Counted from the stretch's first letter, positions 24,456 to 32,484 are shown. The stretch: 41,229 nucleotides of DNA from an uncultured Clostridia bacterium (GCA_944367465.1 CALVWO010000009.1:1-41229); one strand, 5' to 3'. Notes: generated by a model not told the origin, from the sequence alone. Made by a program: numbers and translations.

Positions 24456-25901
24456 ATGAAGATCTTATACGAAAACTGCGTGCTCCCCCTTTCGGGCGCG
24501 CGCCGCTTCGCCGTGGAAGACGGGAAGTTCGTCCGCCCCCTTCCGCCCTTCGGCAGGGTATGCGATCTGAACGGCGCCGCCGTGCTGCCCGCCTTCCTCG
24601 ACGCGCACTCCCACCTGCTCGCCTACGCCGTATCGCTGACGCAGGCGGACGGCGCGGCATGCCGCACCGCCGGGGACTACGCCGCATGCGCGGAGAAATT
24701 TGCACGCGCGCACGGCGCCGGGAAAGAGACGCTCGTCACGATCAGAAACGCCGACGCCTTCCCCGACCCCGCGGCACTCGACCGCGTTCCGCGCCCCCTG
24801 CACTTACAGGCGCGCTCGGGACACGCGGGCATGTTCAACGGGGCGGCGCGCGCCCTGCTCGGACTGGAAAAAGCGGGCGTGCTCGAGGAGACGGACTATA
24901 TTGCGGCGACAAAGAAGGTACCCATGCCCGCGGAAGACGAGCTCTTCCGCGCCTTTGCGCAGGCGCAGCGGGACTATATCGCCCACGGGTTTTCCCTCGC
25001 GCAGGAGGGCGTATTCCCGCGCACGATGTTCCCCGTTTACGCCGCGCTGTGCGAAAGAGACATGCTCCGGCTCGACGTATACGCCTATCCCCCGCCGGAA
25101 GACTTCGACGACGCCGTGCGCGCCTTTCCGCCCGACAAAAAAAGCCGCCTTTCGATCGGCGGCATGAAGATTTTTCTGGATGGTTCGCCCCAGCAGCGGA
25201 CGGCGTTTCTGCGCGAGCCATACCGCGGCGGCGGGCGGGGCGTGCAGACGATGACGGAGGCGGAAGTTTCCGAGGCCTGCGCCTTTGCCGCCGCCCGCGG
25301 CGCGCAGCTTCTTGCGCACTGCAACGGGGACGGCGCGGCGGAGATATTCCTGAGCGCCCTCGCGCGGCTTCCGGACGGCGCGCGGAGAGCCGTCCGCCCC
25401 GTGCTCATACACGGACAGATCGTCGGGGATGACCAGCTCTCCCGCGCGGCGGCGCTCGGCGTTACGCTCTCCTTTTTCCCCGCGCATGTCCGCCACTGGG
25501 GGGACGCGCACCTGAAAAACCTGGGGCGGGAGCGGGTGGAACGCATCTCCCCGGCGCGCACCGCGCTCGACCGCGGCGCGCGCGTGACCCTGCATCAGGA
25601 TACCCCCGTCTGCGCGCCCGATCCCCTCGAGGCGGCGGCGTGCGCCGTCCTGCGGCGCACGGCGGGCGGGAAGAGCTTCCGCAAAGAGGCGATCACCGTG
25701 CGGGAGGCGCTGACCGCCCTCACCGGGAGCGCCGCGGCGCAGTACGGGCTCCGCGGGCGCGGGCGCATCGCGGAGGGCGGGAAGGCGGATTTTCTGCTCC
25801 TCGGCGGCGATCCCCTCGCCCTGCCGCCCGAACGGCTGGAACGCGTGAAGATAAACGCCGTTTTTCTGGACGGAAGATGCGCGTTCAGGCGAACGCCGTG
25901 A
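24456..25901 (+). CDS. YtcJ-like amidohydrolase
   Basis: Metal-dependent hydrolase of the amidohydrolase superfamily (Amidohydro_3/YtcJ group), 481 aa, probably cytoplasmic. It has the N-terminal beta-sandwich segment, then the metal-binding H-x-H (AFLDAHSHL), GMKIFLDGSPQQRTAFL in the barrel, further His ligands (LLAHCNGDGA; VLIHGQIV), the late Asp region (VTLHQDTPVCAPDPL) and the C-terminal GRIAEGGKADFLLLGGDPL, which closes the sandwich. The ATG at 24456 gives a normal start, although the Shine-Dalgarno is weak. It is divergent from ppdK. It ends convergently with the CmpB-like gene, overlapping by 17 bp. Substrate unknown. Confidence 0.85.
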   Translation: MKILYENCVLPLSGARRFAVEDGKFVRPLPPFGRVCDLNGAAVLPAFLDAHSHLLAYAVSLTQADGAACRTAGDYAACAEKFARAHGAGKETLVTIRNADAFPDPAALDRVPRPLHLQARSGHAGMFNGAARALLGLEKAGVLEETDYIAATKKVPMPAEDELFRAFAQAQRDYIAHGFSLAQEGVFPRTMFPVYAALCERDMLRLDVYAYPPPEDFDDAVRAFPPDKKSRLSIGGMKIFLDGSPQQRTAFLREPYRGGGRGVQTMTEAEVSEACAFAAARGAQLLAHCNGDGAAEIFLSALARLPDGARRAVRPVLIHGQIVGDDQLSRAAALGVTLSFFPAHVRHWGDAHLKNLGRERVERISPARTALDRGARVTLHQDTPVCAPDPLEAAACAVLRRTAGGKSFRKEAITVREALTALTGSAAAQYGLRGRGRIAEGGKADFLLLGGDPLALPPERLERVKINAVFLDGRCAFRRTP

Positions 25902-26436
25902 AAAAGAAATCGAACACGAGCGCGCATGCGAGCACGCCGTTCGCGGCGCGCAGCCATACGCCGTTTGCGAGGGCGAGACGGCGCTCGAGCGGGAACCAGA
26001 CCGCCTGCAGCGCCACGGGGATGAGGAACCCCCACCCGACGCTCGCGGGCAGACAGACGTACCCGAAGAGGTTGTGCGGGCAATCGCGGTACGACCAGAG
26101 GCGGACGCCGAAGGCATGCTCGAACAGGAGCCCGGTGGCAAGTTCCGCCGCCGAGGCGATGAGCGCCGCCAGCGCCGCGTAGCACAGAAAGCGCAGCAGA
26201 TTGCGCGGATAGGACTGTTCGCGGAGGAAGGGTTCGCCGAGCAGGGCGCGGATCAGGAGCAGCGCCGATCCGTACACCGTGCAGAAGGGAAGGGTGAGAA
26301 AGCCCCTGTCCGCATTGGCGCCGTACGCAAAGTAAAACCACAGTTTTTCCAGCACCCAGCCGAAAAAAGAAAACAAAAAAAAGAGGAAGATCGCGGCGGC
26401 CGTTCTCCCGCCCCGCTCCGCGCAGGCAGTTTTCAT
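25885..26436 (-). CDS. CmpB-like putative ABC transporter permease (DUF1113 family)
   Basis: 183-aa multi-helix membrane protein. Features of the clostridial ABC_trans_CmpB family are visible: FFLFSFFGWVLEKLWFYF at the start, RGFLTLPFCTVYGSALLL, then AAELATGLLFEHAFGVRLWSYRD and NLFGYVCLPASVGWGFLIP. The family name implies transport, but no ATPase is encoded nearby and its job is unknown. The start at 26436 has GAGGG only 3 nt upstream, so initiation may be weak. It follows the MATE gene on the same strand with a terminator between them, and its last codons overlap the amidohydrolase end. Confidence 0.8.
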   Translation of the reverse strand: MKTACAERGGRTAAAIFLFFLFSFFGWVLEKLWFYFAYGANADRGFLTLPFCTVYGSALLLIRALLGEPFLREQSYPRNLLRFLCYAALAALIASAAELATGLLFEHAFGVRLWSYRDCPHNLFGYVCLPASVGWGFLIPVALQAVWFPLERRLALANGVWLRAANGVLACALVFDFFFTAFA

Positions 26437-26472
26437 ATACCCTCAGTCTGCGCCTTTTTCCTCTTTTCACGC

Positions 26473-26499
26473 AAAAGCCGCGCACAAAGCGCGGCAAAA
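26473..26499. terminator. Terminator after the MATE gene
   Basis: GCCGCGC (26477-26483)/GCGCGGC (26489-26495), loop of 5, with AAAA and TTTT on the two sides. It lies between the MATE stop and the CmpB-like start. Confidence 0.75.
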
Positions 26500-26512
26500 T
26501 CGACGAAAGATC

Positions 26513-27952
26513 TCAGGAAGCTCTCCTGACGGCAATGCGGCAGCTCCTGCGCAGCCTTCTGCGGTGCGCGCGGCTGCGCGCCCGCGGCAGTTCCCCGTTG
26601 TTCCGGCGGCGCATGACGACGGCGTAAGTCGCCACGAGGAAGATCACGGCGGCGACCCACGCGACGGGATTGGAGGAGCAGACGCCCGTAAATCCCCAGA
26701 CGCGCACGAACACGAGCGAGGCAAGGACGCGCCCCGCGAGCTCCGTGACGCCCGCAAACGTTGTGACGGCGCTCCTGCCGATCCCCTGCAGCGTATTGCG
26801 GTAGACGTAGATCGCACCGAGGAAGGGATAGAAGGAACATTGCCACAGCAGGAACTGCCTGCCGTAGCCGATGATCGCGCCGTAGTTGCCCGCGACGTCC
26901 GCGCTCAGATCGGTATTCAGAAAGAGCTTCATGAGCGGTTCGCACAGCCCGACGGCAAAGGCAAATCCGATGACCGAGCCCGCAAACACATATACCATGC
27001 CCGCGAGCACGCCCCTGCGGATGCGCCCGAACTCCCCCGCGCCGTAGTTCTGCCCCGCATAAGTGGCGAGCGCCGTTCCGAGCGCGACGAATACCTGGTT
27101 GGCGATGTTATCGATCTTTGACGCGGCGGTGTACGCCGTGACCGCCCCGGGGAGCGCGGCGTCCAGCCCGTTGAGCGCCGTCTGCTGTACGATGCAGCCG
27201 ATCGCGGTGATGGAAAATTGCAGCGCCATGGGCAGCCCTACGGCAAAATGCCCCATCGCAAGGCGGGTATCCCACCCGAAATCCGACCTGGCGGGGCGCA
27301 GGACGGGATAGCGGTACAGGGCATACGCAAGGCACGCCCCGCCCGAGAGCAGCTGCGAGAGCACCGTTGCAAGCGCCGCCCCGCAGTAATGCCAGCCGCA
27401 GCCCATGATGAACGCAAAGTCCAGCCCCACGTTCAGAACGGCGGCGGCGACGAGGAAATAGAGCGGCGTGCGCGAATCGCCCACGGCGCGCAGGAGCCCC
27501 GCGACGATGTTGTAAAAGACGGTCGCGCCGATCCCGCAGAAGATGATGAGCAGGTACCAGTAGGCGTAATCGTAATAGGCGGAGGGCGTCTGCATGAGGC
27601 GCAGAAGGGGCGCCGTGAGCGGCACCGCCACCGCCGTAACGACGACTGCGACCGCAACGCACAGCAGATAGCTCATGCCGACCGCGCGGCGCACGCGCGC
27701 CTCGTCGCCCGCGCCGAACGCCTGCGCGACCTTGACGGAAAAGCCCGAAGTGAGCCCGTTGACAAAGCCGAGCACGAGGAAGGTGACGGGCCCCGTGAGC
27801 CCCACCCCCGTGAACGCCGCCGCCCCCACCGTGTTCCCCACGATGATGGTATCCGCCATGTTGTACAGCTGCTGGAAGACGCATCCGATAAATACGGGGA
27901 GCGCAAAGAAGAGTATGAGTTTGAACGGGCTCCCCTTGGTGAGATCTTTCAT
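26513..27952 (-). CDS. MATE-family efflux transporter
   Basis: Multidrug/toxin extrusion pump, cation-coupled, in the cytoplasmic membrane; 479 aa with twelve predicted helices. The family opening is clear (LTKGSPFKLILFFALPVFIGCVFQQLYNMADTIIVG), followed by GAAAFTGVGLTGPVTFLVLGF; the second half repeats the fold with AYTAASKIDNIANQVFVALG. The last ~30 residues are an Arg-rich cytoplasmic tail with no known function. The ATG at 27952 has AGGG 6 nt upstream. It has its own promoter and terminator. Substrates cannot be told. Confidence 0.92.
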   Translation of the reverse strand: MKDLTKGSPFKLILFFALPVFIGCVFQQLYNMADTIIVGNTVGAAAFTGVGLTGPVTFLVLGFVNGLTSGFSVKVAQAFGAGDEARVRRAVGMSYLLCVAVAVVVTAVAVPLTAPLLRLMQTPSAYYDYAYWYLLIIFCGIGATVFYNIVAGLLRAVGDSRTPLYFLVAAAVLNVGLDFAFIMGCGWHYCGAALATVLSQLLSGGACLAYALYRYPVLRPARSDFGWDTRLAMGHFAVGLPMALQFSITAIGCIVQQTALNGLDAALPGAVTAYTAASKIDNIANQVFVALGTALATYAGQNYGAGEFGRIRRGVLAGMVYVFAGSVIGFAFAVGLCEPLMKLFLNTDLSADVAGNYGAIIGYGRQFLLWQCSFYPFLGAIYVYRNTLQGIGRSAVTTFAGVTELAGRVLASLVFVRVWGFTGVCSSNPVAWVAAVIFLVATYAVVMRRRNNGELPRARSRAHRRRLRRSCRIAVRRAS

Positions 27953-27994
27953 AAATATCCCTGCCTGCCGCGGGTCTCTCCGCGACTGCATGAT

Positions 27995-28022
27995 ATTATA
28001 TGCCGTCCGCCGAAAAATGCAA
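27995..28022 (-). promoter_or_regulatory. Sigma-A promoter of the MATE gene
   Basis: TTGCAT (28017-28022), 16-nt spacer, TATAAT (27995-28000) on the minus strand. Confidence 0.7.
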
Positions 28023-28051
28023 GCGTTTTGCCCCGCTTTCCGTCGCCTTTT

Positions 28052-28390
28052 TCAGGATTTTTCCGCCCCGCCCGCACCGCAGCGCAGAACGTCCGCCTCG
28101 AACGCCGCAAGGTACGCCTCCGTCTCGCCGCCGAGGCGGTCGCGGACGTCGGCGATCTCGTTTTCCTCGGCGTCCGCTTCGGCGATGCCCGTCGCCGCCC
28201 CGTAATGGCGGCGGTACATCGTTTCGGCGACGGCGTTGTACTCTGCAAGCTCCTCCCGCGGCAGCCGCCACCCGTTGACGACGTAATTGCCCAGAAAGAC
28301 GAGGTGCATCAGTCTCCCCCACGCCTCCTCCGTCAGCGAGATCCCGACGTGTCTTTCCCGCTCCGGCGCGGCACATTTCTGTTCGTCCAT
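28052..28390 (-). CDS. Hypothetical 112-aa acidic protein
   Basis: Not recognised. It is a soluble, probably helical protein with no signal peptide or membrane segment. The middle (LTEEAWGRLMHLVFLGNYVVNGWR) is the most ordered-looking part, followed by a Glu/Ala-rich half (AEADAEENEIADVRDRLGG). The start is well supported by AGGAGG 6 nt before the ATG at 28390 and by a promoter at 28443-28471; a longer upstream frame is rejected because it crosses that promoter. Confidence 0.7.
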   Translation of the reverse strand: MDEQKCAAPERERHVGISLTEEAWGRLMHLVFLGNYVVNGWRLPREELAEYNAVAETMYRRHYGAATGIAEADAEENEIADVRDRLGGETEAYLAAFEADVLRCGAGGAEKS

Positions 28391-28442
28391 ATCCGTCCTC
28401 CTTTGTTTTTCGGTCTCTCCGCATCCTTCGCCCCTTCCCAAT

Positions 28443-28471
28443 ATTGTATCATGCAGAAAAAAGGGAGTAAA
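28443..28471 (-). promoter_or_regulatory. Promoter of the 112-aa hypothetical gene
   Basis: TTTACT (28466-28471), 17-nt spacer, TACAAT (28443-28448) on the minus strand. Confidence 0.7.
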
Positions 28472-28566
28472 GCGTGTGAAAAGAGCGGGACGAGGCTTAT
28501 TTTGTCGAACGGAGGGAGTATATGTCGGATAACGTCGGATCTGCGGAAAATGCAGAAGTTCCGCGC

Positions 28567-28595
28567 TTGCAGTGCGGGGCGCGGTATGATATAAT
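28567..28595 (+). promoter_or_regulatory. Upstream promoter candidate in the secB-like leader
   Basis: TTGCAG (28567-28572), 17-nt spacer, perfect TATAAT (28590-28595) on the plus strand. It would give a ~200-nt leader before the SecB-like gene, or an unrecognised RNA. The 409-bp gap 28391-28799 holds this, two other promoters and otherwise nothing I recognise. Confidence 0.55.
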
Positions 28596-28739
28596 CGCGC
28601 GGACTGCTCCGCCACGGGAGCGGCACCTTCGGCTGCGGCGATTTCAGCCTGCGCCTGTGAGCGGCGCCGCGATCCGACGGCGTTCGACGGGATTTTCATA
28701 CCGCGGACACCGCCCGCACAATTTCCTTACAAAAGGGCA

Positions 28740-28768
28740 TTGACATTTCCGCCGCCGCATGATACAAT
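28740..28768 (+). promoter_or_regulatory. Sigma-A promoter of the SecB-like gene
   Basis: Consensus TTGACA (28740-28745), 17-nt spacer, TACAAT (28763-28768) on the plus strand, about 25 nt from the ATG. Confidence 0.88.
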
Positions 28769-28799
28769 AGAGGGTAGAAAATCCATCAGAGGTAGAAAA

Positions 28800-29249
28800 A
28801 TGATCGAATATTCTTTGAAAGCCCTGACTGCGGACGAGCTCTCGTTCAAAGTCAATCCCGTGAAGGCGACGCCCGATACAAAATTCGAGATCAAACCCTT
28901 CTTCTCCCGCCAGATCCGCCACGTTACGGATAACCCGAAGATCAACATCGTGGTGCTGGAGTGCAAGATCGAGAGCACGGAGGAATCCCCCAAGCCCTTC
29001 AACCTTCTTGCGCGCTTTGTGGGCGTGTTCGAAGTGCAGAACATGGAGACGGAGGAGGATAAGCGCATCTTTGCGATCAACGCGACGGAGACCATCTTCC
29101 CCTACCTGCGGGCGGCGGTCACCAACCTGACGGCGGACGCGCTCGTCAATCCCCTCACGCTCCCCGTCGTTTCGGGCGCGACGCTCTTCCCCGACGACCG
29201 CGGCGCAAACAAATACACGCTCAACTTCGACCCCAAAGTCGTGAACTGA
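28800..29249 (+). CDS. SecB-like export/holding chaperone
   Basis: 149-aa protein resembling SecB, the tetrameric chaperone that keeps clients unfolded and, in Proteobacteria, delivers them to SecA. It has the order of beta strands (FEIKPFFSRQ; INIVVLECKIES; RFVGVFEVQNM) followed by the strongly SecB-like segment NATETIFPYLRAAVTNLTADA and PLTLPVV. The usual C-terminal SecA-binding zinc tail is absent. AGAGG lies 7 nt before the ATG at 28800; the TTG start at 28740 is in the promoter. It is monocistronic with a strong terminator. SecB relatives occur in some Clostridia with unclear roles. No toxin-antitoxin partner is adjacent. Confidence 0.75.
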   Translation: MIEYSLKALTADELSFKVNPVKATPDTKFEIKPFFSRQIRHVTDNPKINIVVLECKIESTEESPKPFNLLARFVGVFEVQNMETEEDKRIFAINATETIFPYLRAAVTNLTADALVNPLTLPVVSGATLFPDDRGANKYTLNFDPKVVN

Positions 29250-29266
29250 ATGAACGGATAAAAGGA

Positions 29267-29301
29267 GCCGCCCGCGTGCCGATGCACGCGGGCGGCTTTT
29301 A
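29267..29301 (+). terminator. Terminator of the SecB-like gene
   Basis: A perfect 13-bp stem (29267-29279/29284-29296) followed by TTTT. A second GC hairpin (~29308-29336) follows and may serve the convergent hydrolase gene. Confidence 0.85.
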
Positions 29302-29346
29302 TACCGCGCCGCGCCGCCCCTTTCGGGCGGCGCGGCGTTTCGCGTT

Positions 29347-30243
29347 CTATTTGCTGTTTTCCTCGAAAAAGTCCAGCAGCGCGCCCCACTTTTCGGCGCG
29401 GTTTTCCCGCTCGTTCAGAAATTCGTGGCGGGAGCCCTCGAAGAGCCTGAGCGCAACCTTCCGCATGCCCGCCTTTTCCGTATAAAAACGGTACAGCTTT
29501 TCCACGCCCCTGCCCATGTTTCCGACGGGATCTTCCGCGCCCGAGACGAGCAGGACGGGCAGATCCTTATTCAGCCCCGCGATGTACGATCGGGTGTACA
29601 GCCGTTTCAGCCCGCGGAAAAAATCGGCGTAAAACTTGTGCGAACAGGTGAACCCGCAGAGCGGATCGCCGTGATAGCGCGCGTTGTTCTCCGCGTCGGC
29701 GCTCAGCCATTCGCGGTCGTCGAACTTTCCGGCGTATGCGCCGAAGGAAAGTTTTTCGATGAGCCGCGCGGGCGACTGCCCGCCGCAGAATGCGCCGCCG
29801 ACCGCCGCGACGACGGAACCGAGATATACCTCGGGATCCTTTTTATAGCTGCTCCCGCCGATGACCGCGCCCGTGATGAGATCCCCGTATCCGGAGATAT
29901 AACTCTGGGTGAGAAAGGATCCGTAGGAGAATCCGAACACGAAATAGGGAAGCCCCTCGTATTTTTTTCTGAAATATGCGGTGATCTCTGCCTCGTCGCG
30001 GACGGTATCGGCAAACATATCCCCGCCGCACCAACCGAGGGTCTCCCCGTCCGTCCTGCCGTGGCCGCGGTGATCGTCCGCCACGACCGCGAACCCGTGT
30101 TCGTTGAGGAACCGCGCAAATTCGCCATAGCGCGCGGCGTGCTCCGTCATACCGTGTACGATCTGGACGACCCCGCGGAGAGGCGCAGCATTCTCCCACG
30201 TGCACAGAGAGATCTCTTTCCCGTCAAAACTCTTAAAAATCAT
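29347..30243 (-). CDS. Alpha/beta hydrolase (monoacylglycerol lipase-like)
   Basis: Serine hydrolase, 298 aa, cytoplasmic, of the Hydrolase_4/monoglyceride lipase group. The oxyanion-hole region is VQIVHGMTEHAARYGEFARFL, followed by DDHRGHGRTDG. Catalytic Ser106 is in GFSYGS, probable Asp238 in SGAEDPVG and His273 in GSRHEF. The length is standard. The ATG at 30243 has GGTGG just upstream; a longer in-frame start (30462) is rejected because it crosses the promoter at 30296-30324. It is divergent from the lipoprotein gene. It probably cleaves lipid esters; the substrate is not shown. Confidence 0.88.
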   Translation of the reverse strand: MIFKSFDGKEISLCTWENAAPLRGVVQIVHGMTEHAARYGEFARFLNEHGFAVVADDHRGHGRTDGETLGWCGGDMFADTVRDEAEITAYFRKKYEGLPYFVFGFSYGSFLTQSYISGYGDLITGAVIGGSSYKKDPEVYLGSVVAAVGGAFCGGQSPARLIEKLSFGAYAGKFDDREWLSADAENNARYHGDPLCGFTCSHKFYADFFRGLKRLYTRSYIAGLNKDLPVLLVSGAEDPVGNMGRGVEKLYRFYTEKAGMRKVALRLFEGSRHEFLNERENRAEKWGALLDFFEENSK

Positions 30244-30295
30244 ACCTGCCACCTTTTTTACAGCGGAACGGCTTGTTCGCGCTTTTACATCCGGC

Positions 30296-30324
30296 ATTAT
30301 ACCATGCCGCGCACGCGATGTCAA
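30296..30324 (-). promoter_or_regulatory. Sigma-A promoter of the alpha/beta hydrolase gene
   Basis: Consensus TTGACA (30319-30324), 17-nt spacer, TATAAT (30296-30301) on the minus strand. Confidence 0.9.
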
Positions 30325-30369
30325 CCCTGAAATTCCCATGAATGCCAAACACTCACCTGCATAGTTTTC

Positions 30370-30399
30370 TTGCCACGGGACAGCGCCTTCTGTTACAAT
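30370..30399 (+). promoter_or_regulatory. Promoter of the SH3-NlpC/P60 lipoprotein gene
   Basis: TTGCCA (30370-30375), 18-nt spacer, TACAAT (30394-30399) on the plus strand, about 30 nt before the ATG. Confidence 0.72.
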
Positions 30400-30431
30400 G
30401 CAACCACGATCACAAAGGAAGGTACTCAACG

Positions 30432-31325
30432 ATGAAGAAACACTTTTTTGCAACCATGGCATGCTCTCTGGCGCTTCTTCTGAGCGCCCTGCCCGTGATG
30501 GCGGCGTGCGGCGGAAATACAGACGAAGACGACGACACGACGATCGTCCTGCCCGATCAGGATACGCAATTTCCCGAACTCCCCGAGGAGACGCTCCCCG
30601 ACGAAGGCGGGCAGCCCGACTCCCCCGAAGCGCCCGAGGAGTCGCCTGAACAGCCCGAACCCGAGCCGGACGTTCCCGACGTCTCCCTGCACGCGGAATA
30701 TGTGCTCGTGAACACGAACGGGCTCAACGTCCGCAGAGGCGCGGGAACTTCGCACCCCTCGCTCGGGCAGGTCGACCGCGGCGACATGCTTCACCTGGCG
30801 GGCAAAAAGGGAGACTGGTACGAAACGCGCTACCGCGGCGGCACCGCCTATGTGAGCGCAAAGACGGCGTACACCTCCGTCGCAAAGCTCGAAAAAGCGG
30901 ACGAGGCGATCGAACGCGTCATCGACGAGGGGCTCAGCCTGCTCGGCGTGCCCTATGTTTACGGCGCCGTGCGCCTGCACGACGGCAGAGGGAATTTTCT
31001 GAAAAACTTTACGACGGACGCCTTCGACTGCTCCTCGCTCATGCAGTATATCTTCTACAAGGGTGCGGGGATCCTGCTCGACGTGACCACCCGCACGCAG
31101 GTGAAACAGGGTACGCCCGTGGCGTGGAAGGATATTCAGCGCGGAGACCTCCTGTTCTACACCAACGCGCAGCGGTACAACAAGACGGGTGTGGAACGCA
31201 TCGGACACGTTGCGCTCTACCTCGGCGAAAATTATATCCTGCACACGGCGAGCGACTACGCCGTCATCGAACAGATGTCCGCAACCAGACAAAAGTACTT
31301 TATCACGGGGCGGCGCGTCCTCTGA
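30432..31325 (+). CDS. Lipoprotein with SH3 and NlpC/P60 peptidoglycan hydrolase domains
   Basis: Cell-wall endopeptidase anchored outside the membrane by lipid. It has a signal peptide with a lipobox ending AACG, so Cys26 would be acylated. A Pro/Glu/Asp-rich spacer (~28-85) follows, then a bacterial SH3 domain (~90-150; LNVRRGAGTSHPSLGQV) and an NlpC/P60 domain (~160-297) with Cys200 (FDCSS), His259 (RIGHVALYL) and His271 (ILHTAS) as the expected triad. It is expected to cut stem-peptide D-Glu-DAP-type bonds. AAGGAAGG lies 9 nt before the ATG at 30432. The PHP gene starts 36 bp downstream on its own promoter. Confidence 0.9.
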   Translation: MKKHFFATMACSLALLLSALPVMAACGGNTDEDDDTTIVLPDQDTQFPELPEETLPDEGGQPDSPEAPEESPEQPEPEPDVPDVSLHAEYVLVNTNGLNVRRGAGTSHPSLGQVDRGDMLHLAGKKGDWYETRYRGGTAYVSAKTAYTSVAKLEKADEAIERVIDEGLSLLGVPYVYGAVRLHDGRGNFLKNFTTDAFDCSSLMQYIFYKGAGILLDVTTRTQVKQGTPVAWKDIQRGDLLFYTNAQRYNKTGVERIGHVALYLGENYILHTASDYAVIEQMSATRQKYFITGRRVL

Positions 31326-31326
31326 C

Positions 31327-31355
31327 TTGCGTTTTGCGTGCGGACGTGGTATAAT
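31327..31355 (+). promoter_or_regulatory. Promoter immediately before the PHP phosphatase start
   Basis: TTGCGT (31327-31332), 17-nt spacer, TATAAT (31350-31355) on the plus strand. The ATG follows the -10 by six nucleotides, so the predicted transcription start falls at the start codon. Confidence 0.72.
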
Positions 31356-31361
31356 GCAACC

Positions 31362-32183
31362 ATGATACTGACGGACGTACACACGCACAGCGCCTTTTCC
31401 GCGGACGGGGTCTCCCCGCTCGCGGAGATGCTCGCCCGCGCGGAAGCGCTCGGCGTAAAATATTACGGCGTTTCGGAACACTTCGACTACGATTATCTGG
31501 CGGACGGCGTCCTCTGCGAAGGGAAAGCCGTACCCATGACCGATGCGGAGGCATATTTCGCCTGCGCGCGCGCCCTGCAAGCCGAACGCGGACATGGTAC
31601 CCGCCTTCTCGTCGGCAGTGAGTTCGGTTACACGCCGAACACGCGTGCACACGCCATGTATGCGGACGTGATCCGGCGCTATTCTCCCGACTTCGTCGTG
31701 AACAGCGTGCACACGGTGGACGGCACGGACGTGTGGTTCGGCGAGTACTTCGCGGGAAAGGCGAAGGAGCCCGCCTACCGCGGCTATCTGGAACGGGTGA
31801 AGGAGAGCCTCGACGCACCATACCGCTACGATATCGTGGGGCACATCGGCTACGTTGCGCGCAACGCCCCCTATCCCGACCGCGCCATGCGCTATGCGGA
31901 CTATGCGGATCTCCTCGACGGGATCCTGCGCAGGATCGTCGCGCGCGATAAGATCCTCGAAGTCAATTCTTCGGGGCGCGGCGCGGGCGATTTTATCCCC
32001 GGTACCGACGTTCTTGCGCGGTACTTTGCCCTCGGCGGGCGGCTCGTTTCGTTTGCCTCGGACGCGCACAGCACCGACCGAATCTGCGATAAGCGCGGCG
32101 AGGTCGCCGCGGCGCTCCGCGCCGTCGGCTTTACGCACATCGCCGTGCCCGACCGCGGAAAGCGGCATTTTGTGGAGATCTGA
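31362..32183 (+). CDS. PHP-domain phosphatase (histidinol-phosphatase HisJ/HisK-like)
   Basis: 273-aa metal-dependent phosphoesterase of the PHP family, probably histidinol-phosphatase-like. The metal ligands are all visible in order: DVHTHSAFSADG, YYGVSEHFDYDY, GSEFGYTP, VNSVHTVDG, DIVGHIGYVAR and FASDAHSTDR. In histidine biosynthesis it would dephosphorylate histidinol phosphate, but no other his gene is nearby, so another phosphate ester is possible. The ATG at 31362 has no Shine-Dalgarno and lies six nt after a -10 box, implying a leaderless mRNA. Confidence 0.83.
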   Translation: MILTDVHTHSAFSADGVSPLAEMLARAEALGVKYYGVSEHFDYDYLADGVLCEGKAVPMTDAEAYFACARALQAERGHGTRLLVGSEFGYTPNTRAHAMYADVIRRYSPDFVVNSVHTVDGTDVWFGEYFAGKAKEPAYRGYLERVKESLDAPYRYDIVGHIGYVARNAPYPDRAMRYADYADLLDGILRRIVARDKILEVNSSGRGAGDFIPGTDVLARYFALGGRLVSFASDAHSTDRICDKRGEVAAALRAVGFTHIAVPDRGKRHFVEI

Positions 32184-32218
32184 CTGCGTTCAGAAAGCTC
32201 TTGACCGTTTGAAAATAC

Positions 32219-32299
32219 GATCGGCACTTTGTAAATCACAGAGCCGCCCGCCGCGCATTGCGCGGCGGGCGACTTATTACATCGGGCACCGTGCCGATC
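32219..32299. repeat. Nested inverted repeat downstream of the PHP gene
   Basis: Outer arms GATCGGCAC (32219-32227) and GTGCCGATC (32291-32299) enclose a perfect 11-bp GC hairpin (32246-32256/32260-32270). It could be a structured 3' UTR or a repeat remnant. With the block 32322-32380 and the gyrA terminator it accounts for the 301-bp gap 32184-32484. Confidence 0.6.
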
Positions 32300-32321
32300 A
32301 CCGCTTGGCGCCCGCATTTTT

Positions 32322-32380
32322 CTACCCCTCCGTTTTGCTTCGCGCAACACCTCCCCTTACACAGGGGAGGCAGGAAAAGA
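32322..32380. repeat. Short palindromic repeat (CCTCCCCT type)
   Basis: CCTCCCCT (32350-32357)/AGGGGAGG (32363-32370), preceded by TTTTGCTTCGCGC. It resembles the intergenic palindromes at 21070-21089 and 35380-35600 and those I know from many gut Firmicutes. Confidence 0.55.
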
Positions 32381-32395
32381 GGCGTTCCCCTCTCG

Positions 32396-32436
32396 TTTTT
32401 AAAAGCGCTGCGCCCGCGGCTTCTGCCGCGGGCGCG
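32396..32436 (-). terminator. Terminator of gyrA
   Basis: A perfect 11-bp GC stem (32410-32420/32425-32435, loop TTCT) followed on the minus strand by CGCTTTTAAAAAC. Confidence 0.7.
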
Positions 32437-32484
32437 CTTGTCTCGTTCTTATCTTATATTCGCTGTGGCGCTTGCCGTGCGATA

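Noticed and set aside
28522..28743. 73-aa plus-strand open frame upstream of the SecB-like gene
   Set aside because: Crossed by a promoter; Arg-rich low-information sequence; no clear ribosome binding spacing.
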